A stretch of 64,000 nucleotides of DNA from Paraburkholderia unamae (GTDB taxonomy: Bacteria > Pseudomonadota > Gammaproteobacteria > Burkholderiales > Burkholderiaceae): NCBI RefSeq assembly GCF_003268775.1, contig NZ_QLSU01000022.1:1-64000 (forward strand). The letters run 5' to 3'. Under the pieces are notes generated by a model. It was not told the DNA's origin and ran no database searches. It saw only the letters and a list, made by a program, of their open reading frames with translations. Shown here one piece after another: positions 1 to 7,408 of the stretch. A program made the translations under genes and the position numbers. Position 1 is the stretch's first letter, and every line of letters starts with the position of its first letter.

Positions 1-2
1 AG

Positions 3-551
3 ATGAAACTCACCTATGTGCCACGGACGTCAAGGCTCGCCGTGTTCGTCCTGCTTGCATGCGCGGGTGGCGCCGCTCCCGCGCAGGACACGTTACCCAG
101 CGACTCCCAGATTGCCGCTATCGTCGTTAGTGCGAATCAGGCGGATATTGATGCGGGCAGACTTGCCGAATCGAAAGCGCAGAAGAAAGACGTCAGGACC
201 TTCGCCCAGCGCATGGTGTCGGACCATACGAGCGTCAATGCGGCCGCCGTTGCGCTCGTCCATAAGCTCGGTGTTGTACCGCAGGACAATCCGGTCAGCG
301 AAAGCCTGAAGCAGGGCGGAGAGACGAACGTCGATCATCTCAAGACCTTGCAGGGAGCGCAGTTCGATCGCGCCTATATCGACCATGAGGTGGTGTACCA
401 CGAACAGGTTATCGACGCCCTCGACAAGACATTGATCCCGGGTGCGAAAAACGCCGAGCTTAAGGCATTGCTGGTGAAAGTGCGGCCAGCTTTCGTGGCG
501 CATCTTGATCACGCAAAGAGCGTGCAGGCTGCGCTGGGTGCTGCGCAATGA
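3..551 (+). CDS. DUF4142 secreted protein
   Basis: This 182-residue protein starts at the window edge with an apparent Sec signal peptide (residues 1-28, hydrophobic core AVFVLLACAGG, Ala-rich cleavage region). The rest is a helical DUF4142 domain, a ferritin-like fold with conserved surface His residues (for example DHEVVYHEQVIDAL near 125-140). Family members are periplasmic or outer-surface proteins of unknown biochemical role, often in stress-regulated units. The stop overlaps the start of the cupredoxin gene, and an ECF sigma factor follows, so the three form one operon. Family call is good; function is not known. An upstream promoter would lie outside the window. Confidence 0.85.
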   Translation: MKLTYVPRTSRLAVFVLLACAGGAAPAQDTLPSDSQIAAIVVSANQADIDAGRLAESKAQKKDVRTFAQRMVSDHTSVNAAAVALVHKLGVVPQDNPVSESLKQGGETNVDHLKTLQGAQFDRAYIDHEVVYHEQVIDALDKTLIPGAKNAELKALLVKVRPAFVAHLDHAKSVQAALGAAQ

Positions 552-877
552 ATCGGTTAGCCCTGGCTGCGCGGGGTGCGGCCGCGACAGCGTGTATTGC
601 CGTTGCCGGACTTGCCGTTGCCGATCCCGCTGTCATCACGATTGAGCAGATGCAGTTCGCGCCGCCGAGCGTGACGATCCATGTCGGTGATACCGTGATG
701 TGGGTGAACCGGGATCTGGTCACCCACAACGTGAGCGAGAAAGCGAAAGGATTCGATTCTGGCAGCATTGCGCCGGCTGGCTCATGGCGATACACGGCCA
801 CAAGACCGGGTCACTACTATTACACGTGCAGGTTTCATCCCGCGATGCGGGGGATAGTGATCGTGGAACCGAAATGA
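548..877 (+). CDS. Cupredoxin (plastocyanin/amicyanin-like)
   Basis: A 109-residue periplasmic blue-copper-type protein with an N-terminal signal peptide (about residues 1-25). Type-1 copper ligands are visible: His in VTHNVS, then Cys, His and Met in YYTCRFHPAMRG near the C-terminus. That C-x3-H-x2-M spacing fits a short cupredoxin loop. It overlaps the DUF4142 stop by 4 bp (ATGA) and is followed 22 bp later by the sigma factor start. A role in periplasmic electron transfer or copper/redox stress is inferred from the family. The partner is not known. Confidence 0.88.
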   Translation: MNRLALAARGAAATACIAVAGLAVADPAVITIEQMQFAPPSVTIHVGDTVMWVNRDLVTHNVSEKAKGFDSGSIAPAGSWRYTATRPGHYYYTCRFHPAMRGIVIVEPK

Positions 878-899
878 ATGGGCGATGCGGAGAATGGAA

Positions 900-1685
900 A
901 TGTCTGATGTGAAGAACAGCACGACGCGTGATATCGACCTGCAAATTGTGCGACGCGTCGTAGCGGGAGATCTTCGCGCTTTCGAAGAGCTGATGCGACA
1001 CCACAACCGTCGACTCTACCGGTTGGCGCGCGCCACACTGCGCAACGATGCGGATGCGGAGGACGCGTTGCAGGAGGCCTATTTGCAGGCCTTCAGAACG
1101 TTGGGCCAGTTTCGCGGCGATGCCGCGCTCGGCACGTGGCTCGCACGCCTCGTACTCAATGAGTGTCTTGGCAGGTTGCGCCGCGATGCGCGACGGCAAG
1201 GCAGGATGCCGATACTATCAGTTTGCCTGGATGAAGATCTGATGTTTGCAGATATGGACGCGACCTGTTTTCACTCGTGCTGCGCACCCGATCAGGAGGC
1301 CAGCCGTGCTGAGTTCCGCAGATTGCTCGAACGCAAGCTGGACAGTCTTCCCATAGCCTTCCGAACGGTGTTTGTGCTCAGAACTGTGGAAGAAATGAGC
1401 ATTGAGGAAACTGCGCAGATGCTCGGCATTGCAGAAGCAACCGTGCGCAGCCGCCATTTTCGGGCGAGAGTCCTGTTGCGGGCGTCACTGGCGGAAGACC
1501 TGGAGCAGTCGGGCGCCGGACTATTTGAATTTGGCGGAAAAGGCTGTGATCGCATCGTAGCCGCGGTGCTAGCGCGGTTGGATATTAGCAACAGCGGGAT
1601 GGATCGGTCGCGTGGTGGCGATCAGGCCTACCTGTCGAACTGGTACGCCGTCACGAATCACTCTCAGCGGTTTCGTCCGCACTGA
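900..1685 (+). CDS. ECF-type RNA polymerase sigma factor
   Basis: Sigma70-family extracytoplasmic-function regulator. Region 2 is seen at LQIVRRVVAGDLRAFEELM through DAEDALQEAYLQAF (roughly residues 12-75). Region 4 with its helix-turn-helix is at LPIAFRTVFVLRTVEEMSIEETAQMLGI and the following VRSRHFRAR. Start 900 was chosen because GGAG at 889-892 is 7 nt upstream; ATGs at 885 and 894 are alternatives. The last ~35 residues, after RIVAAVLARLD, do not look like the family. They run through DNA that in another frame encodes a transposase C-terminus, so the original sigma stop may have been lost by an insertion. No anti-sigma gene is visible. It probably regulates the DUF4142/cupredoxin genes. 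Confidence 0.85.
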   Translation: MSDVKNSTTRDIDLQIVRRVVAGDLRAFEELMRHHNRRLYRLARATLRNDADAEDALQEAYLQAFRTLGQFRGDAALGTWLARLVLNECLGRLRRDARRQGRMPILSVCLDEDLMFADMDATCFHSCCAPDQEASRAEFRRLLERKLDSLPIAFRTVFVLRTVEEMSIEETAQMLGIAEATVRSRHFRARVLLRASLAEDLEQSGAGLFEFGGKGCDRIVAAVLARLDISNSGMDRSRGGDQAYLSNWYAVTNHSQRFRPH

Positions 1686-1927
1686 CACTACTCTCAAATA
1701 TCCTGATGGCGTGGAACACCAACCATAGGCAACGCGTTCTTGAAGAAATACAGGCCGCCACAGGCGAGCCACTGGCGCCTGAACAGTTGAGAAGAATCGC
1801 GCCGACACGCCTGGAGGGAATCAACCTGCGCGGGACGTTCAATTTTCCGGTGGCTCGGTATGCGCACCGAATCCTTCCGAGTCTCGACAGTGATCTGCAC
1901 GCTTCGACCGCAAGTCGCCGAGCCTGA
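1588..1927 (+). pseudogene. Tn3-family transposase C-terminal remnant
   Basis: An open frame from about 1588, different from the sigma-factor frame, encodes a transposase-like C-terminus: SGLPVELVRRHESL, LTLLSNILMAWNTNH, LRRIAPTRLEGINLRGTF. These resemble the C-terminal end of Tn3-type TnpA (the MAWNT and 'I-N-x-G' segments). Only ~100 residues remain and the frame has an in-frame stop just 5', so this is a fragment without the catalytic DDE core. It overlaps the 3' end of the sigma-factor frame. Assignment to Tn3 rather than another large DDE family is from memory of the motif and is moderate. Confidence 0.55.
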
Positions 1928-2330
1928 GCTGAAGGCCAAAACACTGAGTCGCTGATGCAGCCAGCGTCTGCAGTTTCGGTCTTTCGTCACGGCGTGCGAA
2001 TCAAACCGCTGGACTGTTACCGCCATCCACGCAATTGGGAAACCGCAGGGGTAGTCGGCAGGGATTTGATTTAAAACGAAATTTATACAGGGCCACAAGC
2101 CAGACCCGCGCCGGGCATAGGTGCGCCTAACCGGAGACCTGCACGAAAATCAAGGGCCCCCTCTATGCCAACGATCTGCGACCGCTCCGCGAAAGTGCTT
2201 GATGACCGCTTCTGGCTGACTTCGGTCCTGCCTCCCTCGCGCTATTGCCCCGCCCGTAAGAAGTCGATGGGATGGAGGTGGGGCGCTGACCGATGATCGC
2301 ACTGCGCGCATTGCACAATCGTACGGCCGG
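1928..2330. other. Non-coding or decayed stretch after transposase remnant
   Basis: About 400 bases with no convincing gene on either strand. Short open frames here have no recognisable motifs and no good ribosome binding sites. It may be leftover mobile-element DNA, given the transposase remnant on its left. Confidence 0.4.
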
Positions 2331-2771
2331 TCAGATATGCGGGTTCAACATCGTGCCTCGGCATCGCCTTGCCCCACAGCGGCACAGATACTCGCGAAGG
2401 CTCTTAGCGCTCATGCCCGGTGGAACCTCAAGCGCGTAGTCGATAAACAGCTCCTCGCCGGCCTTGATGCTGCGTCGAGCCTGGATGAAGACGCGGCCAG
2501 ACGCTTCAATTGCCTCGCAGTTTGCGGCACATGCGTGGTTCAGCCAACGTGCGCTGTTACCGCCGCGGGCGCCATCAATCACGCGGCCGTCTGACAGGCC
2601 GAAGAGGAATGTGTGGCCTTCGTGCTCGCGTCGGGCGCAATGGCGAGTAGCTTCGCGCCACGTTGTCACCAGCCCCTTGTATTCGAAAATTCGCTCCCCC
2701 GCATCGAGCGCGCGCAAGGCGAAGACTCCTTTGCCGTGGATCGGAGACTGGCGGACAGAGACGCGCTTCAT
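2331..2771 (-). CDS. SET-domain protein-lysine methyltransferase
   Basis: A 146-residue minimal SET protein. It shows the N-terminal SET motif (SPIHGKGVFAL), the cofactor/catalytic NH motif in RWLNHACAANCE, the GEELFIDYAL segment, and the C-terminal post-SET cysteines (CRCGARRCRGT). Bacterial stand-alone SET proteins methylate lysines using S-adenosylmethionine; the target cannot be told from sequence. Start 2771 (MKRVSVRQSP) is preferred because homology begins there; an upstream in-frame ATG at 2858 would add 29 unconserved residues. It stands alone, convergent to nothing obvious. Confidence 0.85.
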   Translation of the reverse strand: MKRVSVRQSPIHGKGVFALRALDAGERIFEYKGLVTTWREATRHCARREHEGHTFLFGLSDGRVIDGARGGNSARWLNHACAANCEAIEASGRVFIQARRSIKAGEELFIDYALEVPPGMSAKSLREYLCRCGARRCRGTMLNPHI

Positions 2772-2900
2772 TGCGGTGGAAAGACGTGTGTGGGGAGGTA
2801 AGTATACCGCGCGAAAATCTCGTGTCGGCAGAGGCGCGGCGTTTAAGCTTCGCGACAAGGAGGGATGAAGATTGGCGATCCGCGGCCGTTAATCTGTTGC

Positions 2901-3068
2901 ATGGACCACATGACTTCAACCGCCACTGCCGTCGTAGAGTCGACCGTTTATACCATCGAGATCCTTCGCGATCTCTTCGGTATCGAGCTAGAGGAAACGG
3001 CAATCGACAAGCTGCTCTGTTGTGCGTACTTCGAGCACGTCACGCGCTGTGCCGACCTCAATCCTTGA
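2901..3068 (+). CDS. Small hypothetical protein
   Basis: A possible 55-residue protein (MDHMTSTATAVVES through YFEHVTRCADLNP) with an upstream extension possible from 2865. I recognise no family. The amino-acid composition is protein-like, with a helix-forming middle (TIEILRDLFGIELEETAIDKLL). It overlaps by 11 bp, tail to tail, with the small frame on the other strand. Low to moderate confidence. Confidence 0.35.
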   Translation: MDHMTSTATAVVESTVYTIEILRDLFGIELEETAIDKLLCCAYFEHVTRCADLNP

Positions 3069-3261
3069 TGAGAATCCGTTGGCTGCGGTCAGTGTCGATG
3101 CGGAACTCGTCGATGCGGCCGGCGCGGACATCGAGAAGTAGCCGGTCCAGGTGATCAAGCTTTGTTGCTATCTCGCTGACCGATTTGAATACGACCGCGC
3201 CCGCTCTTCTTCCCGGACGCTGCATCCTGGGCGCGCAGCACGGTGCGAATCGCATCCGCAC
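3058..3261 (-). CDS. Small hypothetical protein
   Basis: A possible 67-residue protein with an Arg/Cys-rich start and a plausible helical C-terminal half (SVSEIATKLDHLDRLLLDV, then RIDEFRIDTDRSQRILI). The true start may be internal. No family is recognised. It converges on the small gene ending at 3068. Confidence 0.35.
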   Translation of the reverse strand: MRMRFAPCCAPRMQRPGRRAGAVVFKSVSEIATKLDHLDRLLLDVRAGRIDEFRIDTDRSQRILIKD

Positions 3262-3775
3262 GCGACATGAAAATCGGGTTCATCCAATGCTCCTTCGTAT
3301 TGCAGGGACCAGGATATCATGGCCATGGGAAGGGCAACGGGTTTGGCTGCGATTGCTTGAGTTGCAGCAACGATCGGTTCGCTTCCGACACCGCGCGAAA
3401 CGGGCGATCAGCAAGCTTGTGGTAACCCGATGGTGTCAGGCGGTGCGCTTTTGTCGTTCGACGTGAGCATCGCGTGGTGAGCGATCGGGTGGTCTCGTAG
3501 CGACAGCTTCGGCACCGGCGAATTCGCTGATGAAGGACGCGGTTGAGCAGGTCGCACGTTCACGCGCTGCATGCCGCTGGAGAAAGCGCCGGGACCTTGG
3601 ACAGGATCCCGGCGAAGCCGTCGGGCACAAGTGCGCTCACGACCGCGGAGGTACCCGAAGTGGAACGGACCCGCTCGCAACGGTGCGAGCGGGCGCGTTT
3701 CCTGAATGTGGGTGGAGCGCGCAGATTCACCGCGCGCCCGATAGCAGCCCCCGGCCACTCGCCGGGTTGGCGGGG
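3262..3775. other. Intergenic, no convincing gene
   Basis: About 510 bases without a supported gene. One short + frame starting at 3267 (MKIGFIQCSF, then a Gly/Cys-rich stretch) has protein-like features but is too short to assign. The only clear structure is the hairpin at 3670-3693, listed separately. Confidence 0.35.
3670..3693. terminator. 10-bp perfect hairpin with tetraloop
   Basis: CCCGCTCGCA and its exact reverse complement TGCGAGCGGG flank a 4-nt ACGG loop. The stem is strong and GC-rich, but neither side has a proper T-run (only GTTTCC a few bases 3' on +). It is therefore terminator-like rather than a sure intrinsic terminator. It lies 3' of the DUF4148 gene, which reads leftward and ends at 3776. 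Confidence 0.45.
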
Positions 3776-4087
3776 TTACTGACCGAAGTAGACGGGCTTC
3801 ATGCCGTCGTCGGCAGGGCGAAGGGCAACAGCCGCACCCGACGCGGAAGAACCACCGGCAACGCCGCCGACTGCATTGTTCTGGAGCGCAACCTTGACTT
3901 CGGCGGCCTGGATTGCGTCAGGATAGTGCGCCTGGTCGCCGTCCCCGACGTGGTAGCCAACCTTCTCGAGTTGAACGAGCTCGGCACGCACCTGCGCGCG
4001 AGTGACGGGCTGGTTCGACTGCGCGAACACAGCAACCGGAGCAGCAAGGGCAGCGGCGACAACAACGGCTTGAATAAGGTTCTTCAT
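3776..4087 (-). CDS. DUF4148 secreted protein
   Basis: A 103-residue protein with a clean signal peptide (MKNLIQAVVVAAALAAPVAVFAQ) followed by the DUF4148 core: LTRAQV-like segment VTRAQVRAELVQLEKVGY, then HYPDAIQAAEVKVA. This family of small exported proteins is common and highly paralogous in Burkholderiales. The function is not known. A purine-rich GGAGGTAAG just upstream of the start supports the ATG at 4087. It is monocistronic. Confidence 0.9.
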   Translation of the reverse strand: MKNLIQAVVVAAALAAPVAVFAQSNQPVTRAQVRAELVQLEKVGYHVGDGDQAHYPDAIQAAEVKVALQNNAVGGVAGGSSASGAAVALRPADDGMKPVYFGQ

Positions 4088-4640
4088 GATACTTACCTCC
4101 AGATTTTGTCTTGTGCTGGTCCGAACACCTTGTTCGTAACCATGAGGACAGTCTAGGTAAGCGAATGCTTAAGATTAAGTGCCCAGCGTGGAGGGGATTG
4201 TTGTCAGATTTGGGTAAACCCTGGTGTGATCCGCCCGACGTGTGCATACTGGAGATTGCGGTCAAAGACGGTCCGCCTCAGTAGGCGGGCGGGTCCATCG
4301 CGTGCGGGGCAAAGGCGCACAGGGGACACTCGCGAACGAGGCGGCGTGTCGACACGTCGGTGGGCTGGGCGGTCCGGACCCGCTTTGGCCGTCGGTTCGT
4401 GCACCCTCCGGCGGCCCGGGTTGCCGAATCGGGCCGGCGTCTCGCGCGCTGAGCGGGCGGCTGCGTCGCGCAGGCGGCGCGTCGCCGGTCGCGGGCCATA
4501 GCGGCTACAGATTACGCGTACGTGGCCGATATGCCGATGTGTGCGCAGAGCGCATGGTTGGGATGTGGCGGAGCGCCTTGGTCTGTTTGCCACCCAGCAA
4601 GAGGTCCCCGGAGCGAGTCATCACGGAAACGGTCGGAGAA
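4088..4640. other. Intergenic, no convincing gene
   Basis: About 550 bases. Long open frames exist on both strands because of high GC, but they lack recognisable motifs, and their composition (Arg/Pro/Gly rich) is typical of out-of-frame reading. The left end should hold the DUF4148 promoter. Confidence 0.35.
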
Positions 4641-4934
4641 ATGATGGATGTGCTGTTTGCCGCGCACGCGGCCGTCAAGGACGTTGTGCCTGTTGTTGTG
4701 ATGCGCCATCGCGCCGCTGGAATCTTGACGTGGTCGCTTTTGCACAAGATCGAATCGGAAGTTCTCGCTGAGGTGGCCGTATCGGGAAAACACAGCTCGC
4801 GTATTCTCGACATGCTTCGTGCCCCCGAGGGGCTGAACTATCCGAAAAACGACCATCCAGTCTCCTTCGAGGGTAGCGAATTCGTGCCGATCATATACGG
4901 CGAGATAGCCGACGCCTGGCGTCGCGTGAATTGA
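4641..4934 (+). CDS. Hypothetical protein in small-gene island
   Basis: A 97-residue protein (MMDVLFAAHAAVKDVVPVVV onward), soluble and mixed alpha/beta, ending GEIADAWRRVN. I recognise no family. Start 4641 or 4644 is chosen because GGAG lies just upstream; the open frame extends farther 5' but with unconvincing composition. It lies 14 bp before the next small gene, so the two are probably co-transcribed. Confidence 0.5.
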   Translation: MMDVLFAAHAAVKDVVPVVVMRHRAAGILTWSLLHKIESEVLAEVAVSGKHSSRILDMLRAPEGLNYPKNDHPVSFEGSEFVPIIYGEIADAWRRVN

Positions 4935-4948
4935 CGACGGAGAAACTC

Positions 4949-5227
4949 ATGGACACCCTACGCGCGAAGTTCGGAGAAGGGGCCGAACGGTTCATCGATC
5001 AGGCGATCTCTGCCGGCCTGCCACGGGATGAAGCTGTCGCTGTGCTCGGTATAGCCGAAAGGGCATCTGTTCAGGCTGGAATGGCGGCAGGCGAGGGCGT
5101 CGAGGCGGACTGCGTGGCGCTCGCCAGAAAGCGATTGGAAGCGATGTTCGGGAAGCAAGTCCACGCACTCGTGGCGAGTGCCGCGGCGGCGAACGATAAA
5201 AATCGTGCGTCGAAGTCAATGCACTGA
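4949..5227 (+). CDS. Hypothetical protein
   Basis: A 92-residue, mostly helical Ala-rich protein (MDTLRAKFGEGAERFIDQ onward). The ATG at 4949 has GGAG 6 nt upstream. No family is recognised. It sits between another small hypothetical and an H-NS-like gene, a context typical of integrated elements in Burkholderia. Confidence 0.5.
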   Translation: MDTLRAKFGEGAERFIDQAISAGLPRDEAVAVLGIAERASVQAGMAAGEGVEADCVALARKRLEAMFGKQVHALVASAAAANDKNRASKSMH

Positions 5228-5326
5228 AGAAGTACCTGCGCTGGCACCCGATCCGCTACTGCGGTGGCGGTATGGGGCAACGGTGATGGCGCGACCGCGT
5301 TGAACGACAAGGAATTGGAGAACAGA

Positions 5327-5641
5327 GTGGCAAGCTACCGTGAACTGCTGAAGCAACGTGAAGCGCTGCAACAGGAAATCGATGCGGCAAGAGGGCTGGA
5401 GGTCGCCGATGCGATTGAGAAGGTCCGTGCAATAGTCAGGGAATACGCGTTGACCCCAGAGCAGGTGTTTGTGCAATCGAAAGACAAGCACAGGCCCAGG
5501 TCAGGGGGCAAACGTGCGAAGTATCGCGACCCTGTGTCCGGTGCGACATGGAGCGGTTTGGGACGTGAGCCGACCTGGATTAAAGGGCAAGACCGGGAGC
5601 AGTTTCTCATCGAAGGCCGAGCGATGGAAACACGAAAATGA
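5327..5641 (+). CDS. H-NS-family nucleoid protein
   Basis: A 104-residue short H-NS-like (Bph3-type) DNA-binding protein. The N-terminal coiled-coil oligomerisation segment is ASYRELLKQREALQQEI. The C-terminal DNA-binding segment is KYRDPVSGATWSGLGREP and then TWIKGQ. Such proteins bind AT-rich DNA in the minor groove and silence acquired genes. A GTG start at 5327 is preferred (GGAG 7 nt upstream; family members begin M-A-S-Y); the open frame runs back to 5264. An extra paralogue beside small hypothetical genes is a common sign of an integrated element. Confidence 0.85.
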   Translation: MASYRELLKQREALQQEIDAARGLEVADAIEKVRAIVREYALTPEQVFVQSKDKHRPRSGGKRAKYRDPVSGATWSGLGREPTWIKGQDREQFLIEGRAMETRK

Positions 5642-5982
5642 GCACGCACAAAATGGCGGAAACGATCGTTGCGTGGCTGCGTGAACGCCCCAGCGCGACC
5701 GTAAACGACATTGTCGCGTCGGGCCTTATGAGTTCGCGATCTGCATCAGACGCGGTGCAGTACGCTGTTCGATGTGGTGCGCTTGCGCGCGATGTCCGCC
5801 GCGGCGCCAGTGTAAAGGACCGCGTGCAATATCGGACAACGGGCATCGCGCTGCCCGCCGTGCGCCTGCGCGGCGCGGAGCCGTGCTTTGATGGCTTGCT
5901 ACAGGCGTGGGGCATCGTTCTCAACCCTCCACAGCTTCGGGCTGGCGAGTCGCGAAGACACCAGATTGCCGACTACGAATAG
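5638..5982 (+). CDS. Small winged-helix-like protein
   Basis: A 114-residue protein whose start overlaps the H-NS-like stop (ATGA), so the two are translationally coupled. Residues 5-50 (ETIVAWLRERPSATVNDIVA, SDAVQYAVRCGALARDV) look like a winged helix-turn-helix of the kind found in plasmid and island small regulators. The C-terminus has no obvious domain. DNA binding is inferred from fold pattern only. Confidence 0.55.
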   Translation: MSTHKMAETIVAWLRERPSATVNDIVASGLMSSRSASDAVQYAVRCGALARDVRRGASVKDRVQYRTTGIALPAVRLRGAEPCFDGLLQAWGIVLNPPQLRAGESRRHQIADYE

Positions 5983-6299
5983 GAAAAGACGTGCTCATCG
6001 CCAGCGCTATCTTGCCGTGGGCCAGTAATCTTGAAAGCAGTATCCTCGGGCGGGTCGAGCTGGTTCGAGGTCATTGAGATTGGGTCTTGCGCCAATTCTG
6101 CGCGAAAATCATCCCGTGAACAGTCGATCAGTATGTCGAAGCAGTTATCGCGGCGACCGCCGATCGGAACAGATCCAAAGTCGCGCAGCTGCGAGCTTCC
6201 GGAGATCGCAGCGAGGTCACGAAATCAAACGACAATGTCGGTGTCCGATGTAGCGCCATAGCCGCGCCGGCTAGCCAAATTCAATGGACGACGGGGAAC
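5983..6299. other. Intergenic, nothing recognised
   Basis: About 315 bases. A short + frame beginning at 6031 has no recognisable motif or good ribosome binding site. I see no repeats or hairpins worth naming. Confidence 0.3.
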
Positions 6300-6710
6300 G
6301 TGACGGACACTGGATGCCCAATTGTGGCGAGAGCGCGCTGCGCCTGCCTGGTGATCGCGATGGTCGCCGCGGTGGCTTGCGCGTTATACGAGATCCAGCG
6401 ATCGCGCACAGGCGGAGATCAAGTGAAATCCGCTCGCTCTCAGTGCTCCGACGCGTTCCAGAACGCCGCGATGCGTATAAGCAAAAAGTACCGCGTAAGG
6501 ATCGCAGTAGGTTCGGTGCACGTCGAGCGGCGCATCGAGCGCGGCGATGGAACAGACACTTTGGACTGCTCCGTGAGCGTTAGCGAAGGTGGCAGTTCAC
6601 AATCGGATAGATGGACGGCAGAGTGGCGTCCCGGCGAGGCGGTCACGCTGCTGTCGGTCACGTTGCTTGGGGCCGAATTGGTCGATGAAGTGGTGAAGGG
6701 TACACAATGA
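6300..6710 (+). CDS. Hypothetical single-TM/exported protein
   Basis: A 136-residue protein from a GTG start. Residues ~10-28 (CACLVIAMVAAVACALY) form one hydrophobic segment, either a signal anchor or signal peptide, followed by a soluble domain with alternating beta-type segments (RIAVGSVHVERRIE, LDCSVSVSEG). No family is recognised. The stop overlaps the start of the zinc-finger gene, so the two are coupled. Confidence 0.5.
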   Translation: MTDTGCPIVARARCACLVIAMVAAVACALYEIQRSRTGGDQVKSARSQCSDAFQNAAMRISKKYRVRIAVGSVHVERRIERGDGTDTLDCSVSVSEGGSSQSDRWTAEWRPGEAVTLLSVTLLGAELVDEVVKGTQ

Positions 6711-6928
6711 AAAGCGCCAACGACGTATTGCTCTGCGACTTTTGCGGCAACAGTCAGCATGTTGCGAACCTGCTCATTCGGGGGATCTCTGATGCGGCGA
6801 TATGTGACGAATGCGTCGATATGTGTACCGGGATCATCACGGAGCGTCGAGGCGAGGATAGAGAGCACCTGCCGAGGCTTTCCCGTGTTGCCAGAGCTTG
6901 GCTCTCCAGGGCCATCAAGAAGCGGTGA
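6707..6928 (+). CDS. Stand-alone ClpX-type zinc-finger protein
   Basis: A 73-residue protein that is almost only a ClpX-like C4 zinc-binding domain: CDFCGNS at residues ~11-14 and CDECVDMC at ~35-41, with the family's intervening LIRG..DAAICDECV pattern. It lacks the AAA+ ATPase part of ClpX. In ClpX this domain dimerises and docks substrates and adaptors, so a free copy could modulate Clp proteolysis; that is inference. Its 4-bp overlap with the preceding gene suggests a joint role. Confidence 0.75.
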   Translation: MKSANDVLLCDFCGNSQHVANLLIRGISDAAICDECVDMCTGIITERRGEDREHLPRLSRVARAWLSRAIKKR

Positions 6929-7362
6929 GATTAGGTCGCTTGCGCTGTTAAACAAAGCGCCCCCCTCGGTGTCCGAAAAAAACAGTTTCTGCACTTCGTT
7001 TCGCTCTCCCAAAATTCCGGTATTCGGATCGTCCTGTGGATAGCCGACTAGAGTCGGCCGTCTTGCTGATTTCAGGGTTTCAGGGCACGTGGGCCAATAC
7101 GGCGACGACGAAGTAAGCCGATTTGGTTGAAAACGGACATTAGCTGTGTTTGCTGGCCTGTTTTGCCCACGGGCTCACTGGCAGCTAACGGGCAATAGTG
7201 CATTTAACAGAACGAAGGGGAGGTCGCCGGTAAATGCGAGCAGTATCGATTGGCAACCTGTCGTTTATCGCATTCGAAGATCGGCAGCCCGCGAGCTGGA
7301 GCCCGGACGCGGATGCACTGCGGAAAGTCGAAATGCTTGGAGTAAACCTCCATGGGATCTGA
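6929..7362. other. Intergenic, no convincing gene
   Basis: About 430 bases between the zinc-finger gene and the palindrome next to the dehalogenase 3' end. No frame shows known motifs. Confidence 0.35.
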
Positions 7363-7408
7363 CCAAGATCCAGCCTTATCCTCTGCAGGGCATAAGACTG
7401 AATCTTGG
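7363..7408. repeat. 46-bp near-perfect palindrome
   Basis: The two halves CCAAGATCCAGCCTTAT and ATAAGACTGAATCTTGG are inverted copies around a central CTGCAG, with only four mismatched pairs and essentially no loop. It abuts the stop codon of the dehalogenase gene (7409, - strand). It may act as a bidirectional terminator, although no T-run follows, or as an element end or recombination site. I cannot tell which from sequence. Confidence 0.7.
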
